Source: JBGPLJ01 sp963826145 (GTDB lineage Bacteria > Pseudomonadota > Gammaproteobacteria > Steroidobacterales > Steroidobacteraceae). Taken from it: a DNA stretch of 64,000 nucleotides. The DNA is taken from NCBI GenBank assembly GCA_963826145.1, contig CAWGVW010000001.1, positions 1 through 64,000 on the forward strand, read 5' to 3'. A model generated the notes under the pieces. It was not told where the DNA came from, did not search any database, and saw nothing but the letters and a program-made list of their open reading frames with translations. Shown here piece after piece: positions 43,389 to 50,952 of the stretch; position 1 is the first letter of the stretch, and the number at the start of each line of letters is the position of its first letter. Made by a program: the position numbers and the translations under genes.

Positions 43389-46193
43389 TCAAGCCGCTCC
43401 TGCGATGCCCCTGAGCGCGCGGAAGCGGCCTGTCGGCGAGAGACTTTCGTGGCCCGACTGGACGGTCCAGAGTTCGTTGCGTCTCGCGACGAACGAACTC
43501 TTTGAGAGCTGCTCGAGCGTCCCGGACTTCGCGAAGAGAAACCCCTGCCCTGCGACACAGCCGAGCTGCAGCAGCGCGTCCACCTGCGGTTCGAGCTCGA
43601 TGCCTTCGGCCACGGTATCGAGGCCGAGCGTCTCGCTCAGCGTGATCACCGCGCGCGCGAGTTCCGGCCCGGTCGCTGTATTGGTGAGGCGCCCCACGAA
43701 CGATCGATCGATCTTGAGAATGTCGATCGGGAAGCGGTGCAGGTACGAAAGCGACGAGTAGCCGGTGCCGAAATCGTCGATAGCGAGCCGCACGCCGAGC
43801 TTCTTCAGTTCCAGGAGCCAAGCAAGGTTCGCTTCGGTGTTCTGCATGATCGTGGTTTCGGTCAATTCGATCACGAGATTCCCGGGTTCGAGCCCCGATT
43901 CCTGGAGGGCCTGCGCAACGTCCCGTGCGAGATCGCCATGCTGGAGGTGGCGGCCCGAAATATTGACGGCGACGCGCAGCCCCGCGCCACCGGCCACGGA
44001 GTCACGCCAGGCACGGAGGTCGTTGCATGCGCGCGCGAGCACCCAGCGGCCGAGCTTCACGATCTGGCCGCATTCCTCGGCAATCTGGATGAAACGGTCC
44101 GGCATCAGCAGGCCCAGCTCGGGGTGCCGCCAGCGCACGAGCGCCTCGATGCCAAGGAGGCTGCGCGTGCCAAGGTCGACGATCGGCTGATATTCGACGA
44201 AGAATTCCTCGGCGGCGATGGCGCGGGCGATATCCGCCACGAGGCGCGATCTTTCCTGGAGCATCTCCTGCATCGGCGCCTGGAAGGTGAGGAAGCGGTT
44301 CTTGCCGGCGGCCTTGGCAAAGTACATCGCGGTGTCGGCTTTGCTCAGGAGCGCCTCGGCGCTCTGTTCCTTCGTCGAGAAAGCAACGCCGATGCTCGCC
44401 GATACGCGCACTTCGGCTGCGTTGAGATTGAATGGCTGGTCAAGCTGCTCGATCAGGGCGGCAGCGAGCTTCTCGACTTCTGCGGTGGTCGCGATTCCCT
44501 CGAGGAGGATCGCAAATTCATCGCCACCGAGGCGCGCCACCGTGTCGGAGAGGCGCGTCGACTTCACCAGCCGCTGCGCCACTGCCTGCAGCAGCCGGTC
44601 GCCGGCGTCGTGGCCGCGCGAGTCGTTCACAAGCTTGAAGTTGTCGAGGTCGACGTACATCACGGCGACCTGTTGCTGCCCGCGGTTCGCGAGCGTCAAC
44701 GAATGATGCACGCGATCGCGGAAAAGGCCGCGATTCGCGAGCAGCGTCAGCGAGTCGTGAAAGGCGAGCTGCCGCAATTGCTCTTCGAGCGCTTTGCGTT
44801 CGGTGATGTCGCGAAAGTTGAGCGCGAGTCCATTGACCGCCGGGTCCCCGGTCAGGTTGCTGCCAACGATCTCGAGCACGCGCCGATCGCGATCGCGCTC
44901 AAGCCGTATCTCGACCGGACCCACCGCCTTGCCAGACGAGGCGGCCACTTCACCGAGGAACGCCTTCATGCGCTCGCGGTCATCGCCCACCCAGACCTCG
45001 AGCAGATTCCTGCCGACGATGGCCTCGGGCTTGAGCCCAAGCGTGCGCACGGAAGCGGGAGACACGAAGAGCAGCGAGCCGTCCAATGCAATCGTCATGA
45101 TGACGTCCGAGGCATTCGCGATGAGCGATGCGTAACGCCGTTCGACGAGGCGTGCCGCGCGGCGCTCGCGGATCAAAGCGTCGTCGCGCAGGATCAGCGC
45201 CTGCCGCACCATCACGAGGAGCGCCAGGCCAAATACAATGATCGTCATCACCGTCGCCGGGCTGCCGACGTCGCCGCGCGTCAGGGTAACGAGCACGATG
45301 AACGCGGTCAGCATCGCAGCGTAAGGCAGCACCTGCGCGAGGGGCATCGATGCGCTCTGTTCGGCCACCGGCCCGCGGGCGGCAAGGCGCATCTGCTCGC
45401 GTCCGGCAAAAGCCATCGGCAGGTAGCAGGAAACGTACAACACGTCCTGGACATCGCCCGCGAGATAGCTGCCGCCGATCTTCGCGACCGACCACAGGAT
45501 GTCGCCGAGGAACATCGTCGCGAAACCGATCGAGAGCAGGAGCGCCACCCGGCGCCCGATCGCAGTGCCAGCGCCGGCGAGGAGGAGCACGCCGAGCGTG
45601 AGCACTAGCACGCAGTTGAGCGCGATGTAGATCTGGCTCAACACGTTCTTGAGCAGGTCGATTTCGGTACTGGCAGCGGCGGTGCGGATGATCAGGAACC
45701 AGAAGAAGGCGCCGAATCCGATCACCAGGATCGTGGCGTCGACCAGGAATTGCGTCCAGCGGATCTGGACCGCCGCCGCGCGGATCATGAGCGCAACGGC
45801 CACAAGAAAGAACGGATAGAACGCGAGATAGAAAACGTCGGCGGGCCCCGGGAAGGGATCCACGTCGTGCAGCCACGAGATGACGCCGATACTCGTGCCG
45901 ACGATATACGAGGCGAGGGCGGTGGAAAGACAGACCCACGCGGTTCGCGAAGGGCCGCGCGGTATCCGGCGCGTCGTCGCGATCGTGATGATGAGTGCGG
46001 TGAGGCTCGCCGGTGTATCGCCGAGCAGGCCCACGTAATGCCGGACCTCCTCGCCGCCGAAGCCTGTGAGCATGCCGATCGCACAGACGACGACGTAGAC
46101 CGCAAGCCCGATGCAGAGCTTGTCGATCCATCCTGGAGGGGCGTCGGAGCTACCGTGCTCTGTCACTTCTGCTGCAACGTTCAATCCTGGCAC
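43389..46193 (-). CDS. Membrane-bound PAS-GGDEF-EAL cyclic-di-GMP protein
   Basis: 934 residues. The first 330 form about nine membrane helices (LCIGLAVYVVVCAIGMLTGFG; LVDATILVIGFGAFFWFLIIR; LVLTLGVLLLAGAGTAIG). A PAS domain follows at about 350-470 (YASLIANASDVIMTIALDGSLLFVSPASVRTLG), then GGDEF at about 480-640 with intact GGDEFAILLEG (near 553), and EAL at about 655-905 with EALVRWRHP, YQPIVDLGT and DDFGTGYSSLSYL. The signature residues of both domains are kept, so it could make and degrade c-di-GMP. The GTG start lies at 46193. Two tandem TTTGTCGACGC copies lie 11-34 bases upstream, between it and the divergent tannase gene. Confidence 0.93.
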   Translation of the reverse strand: MPGLNVAAEVTEHGSSDAPPGWIDKLCIGLAVYVVVCAIGMLTGFGGEEVRHYVGLLGDTPASLTALIITIATTRRIPRGPSRTAWVCLSTALASYIVGTSIGVISWLHDVDPFPGPADVFYLAFYPFFLVAVALMIRAAAVQIRWTQFLVDATILVIGFGAFFWFLIIRTAAASTEIDLLKNVLSQIYIALNCVLVLTLGVLLLAGAGTAIGRRVALLLSIGFATMFLGDILWSVAKIGGSYLAGDVQDVLYVSCYLPMAFAGREQMRLAARGPVAEQSASMPLAQVLPYAAMLTAFIVLVTLTRGDVGSPATVMTIIVFGLALLVMVRQALILRDDALIRERRAARLVERRYASLIANASDVIMTIALDGSLLFVSPASVRTLGLKPEAIVGRNLLEVWVGDDRERMKAFLGEVAASSGKAVGPVEIRLERDRDRRVLEIVGSNLTGDPAVNGLALNFRDITERKALEEQLRQLAFHDSLTLLANRGLFRDRVHHSLTLANRGQQQVAVMYVDLDNFKLVNDSRGHDAGDRLLQAVAQRLVKSTRLSDTVARLGGDEFAILLEGIATTAEVEKLAAALIEQLDQPFNLNAAEVRVSASIGVAFSTKEQSAEALLSKADTAMYFAKAAGKNRFLTFQAPMQEMLQERSRLVADIARAIAAEEFFVEYQPIVDLGTRSLLGIEALVRWRHPELGLLMPDRFIQIAEECGQIVKLGRWVLARACNDLRAWRDSVAGGAGLRVAVNISGRHLQHGDLARDVAQALQESGLEPGNLVIELTETTIMQNTEANLAWLLELKKLGVRLAIDDFGTGYSSLSYLHRFPIDILKIDRSFVGRLTNTATGPELARAVITLSETLGLDTVAEGIELEPQVDALLQLGCVAGQGFLFAKSGTLEQLSKSSFVARRNELWTVQSGHESLSPTGRFRALRGIAGAA

Positions 46194-46203
46194 CCGTCAA
46201 CGT

Positions 46204-46227
46204 TTTGTCGACGCAATTTGTCGACGC
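46204..46227. repeat. Tandem TTTGTCGACGC pair in a divergent promoter region
   Basis: TTTGTCGACGC occurs at 46204-46214 and 46217-46227 (13-base period, each with a palindromic GTCGAC core), between the divergent EAL/GGDEF and tannase genes. Such spacing would put two protein copies just over one helical turn apart. A binding site is inference. Confidence 0.45.
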
Positions 46228-46383
46228 GGTTCACACTCGAAAATTCGTCGGATCCGCGCCAGATTACAGAATGCGGTGGGATGGACAGGCTGGCAAGGCA
46301 GTGAATACCGGGTTGGGATGCAGGTCTCGTTTCAATTTGCACAGATGGCGTCCGGGAGTTACGGTCCAGCGGGGAGACAAATC

Positions 46384-47925
46384 ATGCGCAACCTCATCGC
46401 CCTTTTTCTGATCATTCCGGTCCTCGCAACGCGCCTCGAGGCAGCTGCCCCAAGGAGCTGCGCTTCGCTCCGCGAGTTCGTGATGCCGGGCGCCGCGCTC
46501 CAGATTGTGAAGACGGAAACAGTCCCCGCCGGCCCGCCGCCCGCACCACCGTATGGTCCGCCTTACGAAGGCACGTTACCGGTGTACTGCCTCGCCACCG
46601 GCGTAATCGATCAGCGCGTCGGCCAAGGCGGCAAGCCCTACGCCATCGAATTCGCGGTCTCGCTGCCGGAAAAGTGGAACGGCCGGTTCCTTTTCCAGGG
46701 CGGCGGTGGATTCAACGGAACACTGTATCCGCCCGTCGGTGGCCAAGCCGTCGGTCACGAGCTCGCACTCGCGCGCGGGTTCGCGGTGGTGAGCACCGAC
46801 GGCGGGCACAAGGGGGCGGTATTCGACGGCGCGTTCTTCGAAGACCAGGAGGCGATGCTGAATTTTCTCTATCGTGCGAACGACAAGGTGACCAGGGCCG
46901 CGAAGGCGATCATAGAGACGTACTACGGGCGCCGGCCCGATCATTCCTACTTCGTCGGCTGCTCCACCGGTGGTCGCGAGGGCATGCTGATGTCGCAGCG
47001 CTTTCCTGACTACTTCGACGGCATCGTCGCGGGCGCGCCCGCGATGCGCACGAGCTATTCCAGCATCGCGGACCGATGGATGCACGTGCACATGAATGCC
47101 ATTGCACCGCGCGATGAGAAGGGCCTGCCCATGACATCGCGCGCGCTCTCGGATGGTGACCGCGCGTTGGTCCACAAGTCGCTCCTAGACGCATGCGACG
47201 CGAAAGACGGAGTGGCGGACGGCATGATCTTCGACGTCGAACACTGCGGTTTCGATCCATCGGCGCTCGTGTGCAAAGGTCCGAAGACGGAATCCTGCCT
47301 TACACCTGAGCAGGTCAGCGCCATCGCCACGGGTATGGCCGGGCCGAAGGACTCGCGCGGCACGCTGGTGTACCCGGGCTTCTGGTACGACACGGGCATT
47401 ACGACGACGCGTGGGGTGCCGGGACTGCTCGCCGGGCCGGCGCCGTTCTTTCCGGAGTCCGCGACGACGATGGATGTAGATCGCGAGGCGGCACTCGCTG
47501 CAACACCTGCTGCTGCGGCTGGTGATACGGCCGCGTGGACGCTGCTCAATGCATTTTCGCGCCGCGGCGGGAAACTCATCTTCTATCATGGCGTCAGTGA
47601 CCCGTGGTTCTCGGCGAAGGACACCACGCGCTACTACGGGAAACTCGTCACGGACAACGGCGGTAGCGACGCCGTAGCGAAGTGGAGCCGGCTCTTTCTC
47701 GTGCCGGGCATGGGCCACTGCGTCGGCGGCGAATCAGGGCTCGATCAGTTCGATCTGCTCGGCGCCGTCGTCAATTGGGTGGAGAAGGGCGAGGCGCCAG
47801 ATTCGGTGATCGCCACCGGAATGGCGTTCCCTGGGCGAAGTCGGCCGCTGTGTGCGTATCCGCAGCATGCCGAGTACAAGGGAATGGGGGACGTGGACCA
47901 GGCGGAGCACTTTGAGTGCCGGTAA
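46384..47925 (+). CDS. Tannase/feruloyl esterase family protein
   Basis: A 514-residue exported alpha/beta hydrolase of the tannase/feruloyl esterase family. It has a signal peptide MRNLIALFLIIPVLATRLEA, then FAVSLPEKWNGRFLFQGGGGFNG and GFAVVSTDGGHKG; the nucleophile Ser194 is in VGCSTGGREGML. Further along are the acid in GVSDPWFSAKDT and the His in LVPGMGHCVGG. The two Cys residues next to Ser and His (GCS and GHC) form the family's characteristic disulphide across the active site. Expected substrates are esters of plant phenolic acids. The start at 46384 follows GGGGAGACAAATC. The next gene starts 13 bases downstream. Confidence 0.93.
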   Translation: MRNLIALFLIIPVLATRLEAAAPRSCASLREFVMPGAALQIVKTETVPAGPPPAPPYGPPYEGTLPVYCLATGVIDQRVGQGGKPYAIEFAVSLPEKWNGRFLFQGGGGFNGTLYPPVGGQAVGHELALARGFAVVSTDGGHKGAVFDGAFFEDQEAMLNFLYRANDKVTRAAKAIIETYYGRRPDHSYFVGCSTGGREGMLMSQRFPDYFDGIVAGAPAMRTSYSSIADRWMHVHMNAIAPRDEKGLPMTSRALSDGDRALVHKSLLDACDAKDGVADGMIFDVEHCGFDPSALVCKGPKTESCLTPEQVSAIATGMAGPKDSRGTLVYPGFWYDTGITTTRGVPGLLAGPAPFFPESATTMDVDREAALAATPAAAAGDTAAWTLLNAFSRRGGKLIFYHGVSDPWFSAKDTTRYYGKLVTDNGGSDAVAKWSRLFLVPGMGHCVGGESGLDQFDLLGAVVNWVEKGEAPDSVIATGMAFPGRSRPLCAYPQHAEYKGMGDVDQAEHFECR

Positions 47926-47938
47926 TCCAGGAGAGCGC

Positions 47939-48472
47939 ATGGCATTCCAGCCCGAAATCCGCGGCATCCTGAAGATCCGCTCCGAGCCGGAGCTGTTCTT
48001 CAGAGCCTTTCGCCGCCGCGTCAAGAGTGGCCTGCTCACCGGCGCACCGCACCCTCGCTCCAATTACATCGCCACAACGGTGGACCCGCATCACCTTTCG
48101 ATTCGTGCTGCCGATTGGAAGAGCGCCGTCAATGTCGGGCTCAACGACCTGGACGTCGAGTGGGCGGGAAAGGGAAGTCTGCGTTACCGCGTCCGTTATT
48201 GGCGGTGGACGCTCTTTTGTGTGGCGTTGGGAGCGGTCCTCGCTGCGATCGGCATCGCGCTCGCACTCGCGTTCGACGTGCGCGGGTATCTCACGCGGGG
48301 GCCGGAAAGCATGCGGTGGGGACTCAGCGTTGATCAGAGCATCGCGTTGCTCTGGGCGTTCATCGTGTTCTGGGGCTTTGTGTGGCCCTGGCTTCTGGTC
48401 GCGCTCCATAAGCGGCCATTGCGCTCGCTCGTCAAGCGACTGGTGACGGCAGTGGATGAGTCTGCGGTGTGA
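47939..48472 (+). CDS. Two-helix membrane protein of unknown function
   Basis: The 177-residue product has a soluble N-terminus (MAFQPEIRGILKIRSEPELFFRAFRRRVKSGLL..LSIRAADWKSAVNVGLNDLDVEWAGKG), then two membrane helices (TLFCVALGAVLAAIGIALALAF and IALLWAFIVFWGFVWPWLLVAL) separated by about 30 residues, and a basic C-terminal tail (HKRPLRSLVKRLVTAVDESAV). No family is recognised. CAGGAGAGCGC before the ATG is a good RBS, and the 13-base distance from the tannase gene suggests co-transcription. Its stop lies inside a long palindrome. Confidence 0.75.
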   Translation: MAFQPEIRGILKIRSEPELFFRAFRRRVKSGLLTGAPHPRSNYIATTVDPHHLSIRAADWKSAVNVGLNDLDVEWAGKGSLRYRVRYWRWTLFCVALGAVLAAIGIALALAFDVRGYLTRGPESMRWGLSVDQSIALLWAFIVFWGFVWPWLLVALHKRPLRSLVKRLVTAVDESAV

Positions 48473-48527
48473 AAATGGGGACAGATCTATTTTCCGAAGC
48501 GGAAAAAAGATCTGTCCGCATTTTCAC
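48469..48527. terminator. 59-bp nested palindrome closing two convergent genes
   Basis: 20-base arms (48469-48488 and 48508-48527), GTGAAAATGGGGACAGATCT against its complement with one mismatch, surround an inner hairpin TTTTCCG-AAG-CGGAAAA. It overlaps the stop of the plus-strand gene and ends 5 bases from the opposing stop. It is the most elaborate of the GGGGACAG elements. Confidence 0.75.
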
Positions 48528-48531
48528 ATTT

Positions 48532-48981
48532 TTACGTGGCGGAGTTCATGACGACCTGCACGCCAGAACCGGGCGCCGTCGTTACATAGCTGCAGGCGCC
48601 CGCTTCGCGCCGCACGTATTCGAGCGCCTCGGCATCGCTTCCCTTCACGGGCGGCGGATTCACGCCATCGCGGAATGATTTCTTGGTCCAGGTCGTGGAA
48701 TATTTCGCGAGCGCCATCTTAAGGACGCGTGCGAGGAAGGCGCCTTGCGCCGCGCGATTGTCTGCGGGCGCCAGTCGCACGGAGCCGGCGAATTGCTTTT
48801 CGCCGAGGAACACGTCGCGCAGATCCTCCTGCGAGACATGCACTGCCGGGTTGCAGATGACGTAGAGCACATCACCCGCCTGGGCCGGCTGTGCAGCAGC
48901 CTGGCCCATCGCGATCAGGACCGTCGCGAGGGCAGCGTGCGCTGCCAAGCGTGCAACTACGGCTTTAGAAGCGAATTGCAT
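48532..48981 (-). CDS. Small PstS-like periplasmic binding-domain protein
   Basis: The 149-residue exported protein (signal MQFASKAVVARLAAHAALATVLIAMGQAAAQ) has a short domain related to phosphate-type substrate-binding proteins: LYVICNPAVHVSQEDLRDVFLGEKQFAGSVRLAPADN, then FLARVLKMALAKYSTTWTKKSFRDGVNPPPVKGSDAEALEYVRREAGACSYVT. Such short forms occur beside porins and differ from full-length PstS. It overlaps the end of the porin-like gene by 17 bases, completing the SCO-porin-binding-protein operon. The ligand is unknown; phosphate, another oxyanion or a metal are options. Confidence 0.75.
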   Translation of the reverse strand: MQFASKAVVARLAAHAALATVLIAMGQAAAQPAQAGDVLYVICNPAVHVSQEDLRDVFLGEKQFAGSVRLAPADNRAAQGAFLARVLKMALAKYSTTWTKKSFRDGVNPPPVKGSDAEALEYVRREAGACSYVTTAPGSGVQVVMNSAT

Positions 48982-50296
48982 ACTGCATCATCGCGTCACT
49001 GAACTCGTCGCGGCTGCGGTCCGTTTCAACCGTGCGGGCGAGTTCGAGCTTGATGGCCGCGGACAGGTCGAGGTCGAACCGGATGCCGAGCGCGGTCCGA
49101 TAATACGACCCTCCGGTCGCCTGCGCCGCAAAATATGCATCGCTCTGATCGAGCGACGCCCGCTCGTAGCGGGCGTACGGCGAAAACCGGTTCATGCGGT
49201 ACGCGAACTGCACGAATCCCGCGTCGCTCGTGTGCGAGCCGCTCGTTCCCGAGCGGTCATCGTTGTCAAAATGATAGAACTCGACGATGTTCTCCCACCG
49301 GTCGGTGTCGTAGACGCCGTAGAGGCCGAAGTTCAGGACGCGCGTGCGGTTCGGCACGACGGCATCGTCCTCGACGTTCGCCGCGAAGAAGCTCGCCCCG
49401 ACCTTGAGGCCATCAAGGCTGCCGCCCGGCAGGTAGCCGATGTTGCCGCCGTAGCTCATTTCGGCGCTTGAGAGGCCGGCCTGGGCCATGTTGAGCGAGC
49501 CATCCTCGATCCGCTGGGCGTTGCCCATGAACGCGTCGTAAGTCCATTTGCCCGAGGAGAAGCGGTGACCGCCGGTCAGCCACAGGCCGACGGTGTGGGC
49601 CGGCATGACGCCGCCCTCGTCCTCGAACTGGATGAAGCGCGGCCGGCGCACCGCCATTGAGATCTGCTGGCCGTGGTGAAAGGCCGTGTTGTAGTAACCG
49701 TAGGGCGTGTGGAAGCGGCCGAGCCACACTGTCGCGTTGTCGGCGAACTGGTAGCCGATCTGCGCGCGCTCGAGGTCGGTGGCGATCTCACCCGACTCAT
49801 CGACCTCGAAGTTGAGTTCGAAGAGGGAGCGCACGCGGTCGCCGAGCTCCGGCGTCAGGTAGAAATCGAGCGACCCGACGACGAAGCCTTTGCGATCCGG
49901 ATCCGTGGCCGTGCGCGAGCCCGCGCCGACATCGGCAAAGCCGTGCACCGGGAGTCCCGATTCGTTGTGAGCCGTGGCGCCGGCGGCGGCCATCTCGGTG
50001 ACTTCACGCTCCACGGTCGCGAGCCGCGCGTCGGTATCGCTTGGTGGCGCAGGATCTGGCGTGCTCGCTGGCGCAGCGGTGGCAGTCGCAGCGACGGATG
50101 CCGCTGGGACCCGCGCTTCGAGGCTGCGCACGCGCGCATTCAGTTCATCGATGAGCTTGGCGCTCTCATCGAGGCGACGCTCGAGCTCGGTGACTCGATC
50201 GTCCGGCTTCGGCGTTGCCGCCAAGATCGGTCCGTTCGCACCCATCGCGCCGGCGAGCAGCACGAGTGATCCGACGATGACAGCGGACTTTCTCAT
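48965..50296 (-). CDS. Outer-membrane porin-like protein with N-terminal coiled coil
   Basis: The 443-residue product has a signal peptide (MRKSAVIVGSLVLLAGAMGANGPILA), a coiled-coil segment (DRVTELERRLDESAKLIDELNARVRSLEARV, about 32-62), a Pro/Ala linker and a beta-barrel of alternating strands (GFADVGAGSRTATDPDRKGFVVGSLDFYLTP; LFELNFEVDESGEIATDLERAQIGYQFADNATVWLGRFHTPYG). It ends MMQYAIRF with the terminal Phe recognised by the BAM machinery. The RFHTPYGYYN segment is common in this porin-like family. The ATG overlaps the TGA of the SCO gene, so the two are translationally coupled. Substrate specificity is not evident. Confidence 0.88.
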   Translation of the reverse strand: MRKSAVIVGSLVLLAGAMGANGPILAATPKPDDRVTELERRLDESAKLIDELNARVRSLEARVPAASVAATATAAPASTPDPAPPSDTDARLATVEREVTEMAAAGATAHNESGLPVHGFADVGAGSRTATDPDRKGFVVGSLDFYLTPELGDRVRSLFELNFEVDESGEIATDLERAQIGYQFADNATVWLGRFHTPYGYYNTAFHHGQQISMAVRRPRFIQFEDEGGVMPAHTVGLWLTGGHRFSSGKWTYDAFMGNAQRIEDGSLNMAQAGLSSAEMSYGGNIGYLPGGSLDGLKVGASFFAANVEDDAVVPNRTRVLNFGLYGVYDTDRWENIVEFYHFDNDDRSGTSGSHTSDAGFVQFAYRMNRFSPYARYERASLDQSDAYFAAQATGGSYYRTALGIRFDLDLSAAIKLELARTVETDRSRDEFSDAMMQYAIRF

Positions 50297-50887
50297 GGTC
50301 CCCTAACCTCTGCGATTGAAGACGTTGTGCCGGACATTCGTCCGTCGGCCGTATGCAGTAGCTCGAGCAGATGCGGCAGTGAGACCTGATCGTCGCTCCC
50401 GACGAAGTTCCCTTGCCCGTCGAGCACGATGACCCGTTGTTCGTGCATCACGTGCTCGTCCACCTGCCAATAGCGAAAGCCGAAGCGCCGTCCGAAATCC
50501 CTCGTGCTCGCGGGCGTGCCGGTCAGGAAGTGCCAGTGCGCGCCCTCGATGCCGTGGTTGGCGCGGTAGTCGCGCCAGGCTTGCGGGTCATCGTTCGCCG
50601 GGTCGAAGCCGACGACCACGAATTCGGCGGTTGCGCCGCGCGCCTCGAGGGTCTGCTGTAATTGCCGGAGCGTCGAGATCGTGACAGGGCAGGCTCTGTC
50701 GGCAGGTCGTATACGCCATCGTCGCGACTACCGGGTGCCCGCGCAGTGCTTCGAGCACGACCGGTCGACCCCATTCATCACGAAAATCAGCTTGTGGAGG
50801 AGTCGCGGATGCCGCCATCGCGGCTGCAATGCAAAAGACGAGGGCCAATGCCCGCTGTGTCACCGGTCCGATGGAGCTGCGCACCAT
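50293..50887 (-). CDS. SCO1/SenC-like copper-binding redox protein (one frameshift)
   Basis: The start at 50887 opens a signal peptide (MVRSSIGPVTQRALALVFCIAAAMAASA) and FRDEWGRPVVLEALRGHPVVATMAYTTCRQ. One extra base near 50690 then shifts the frame: ACPVTISTLRQLQQTLEARGATAEFVVVGFDPANDD continues in the next frame to 50293, with VDEHVMHEQRVIVLDGQGNFVG supplying the conserved His. Together these give the CxxxCP and His ligands of SCO proteins, which deliver copper to or reduce cytochrome oxidase Cu-A sites or serve as thiol-disulphide proteins. It is the first gene of a three-gene overlapping operon with the porin and the PstS-like gene. That pairing suggests metal or oxyanion handling rather than oxidase assembly. 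Confidence 0.82.
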
Positions 50888-50952
50888 GTCCGTGTGTCGA
50901 CACCGACTGGAGGATATTTAGCCCCTGAACACAGAACTTCGTCGATAACCGC

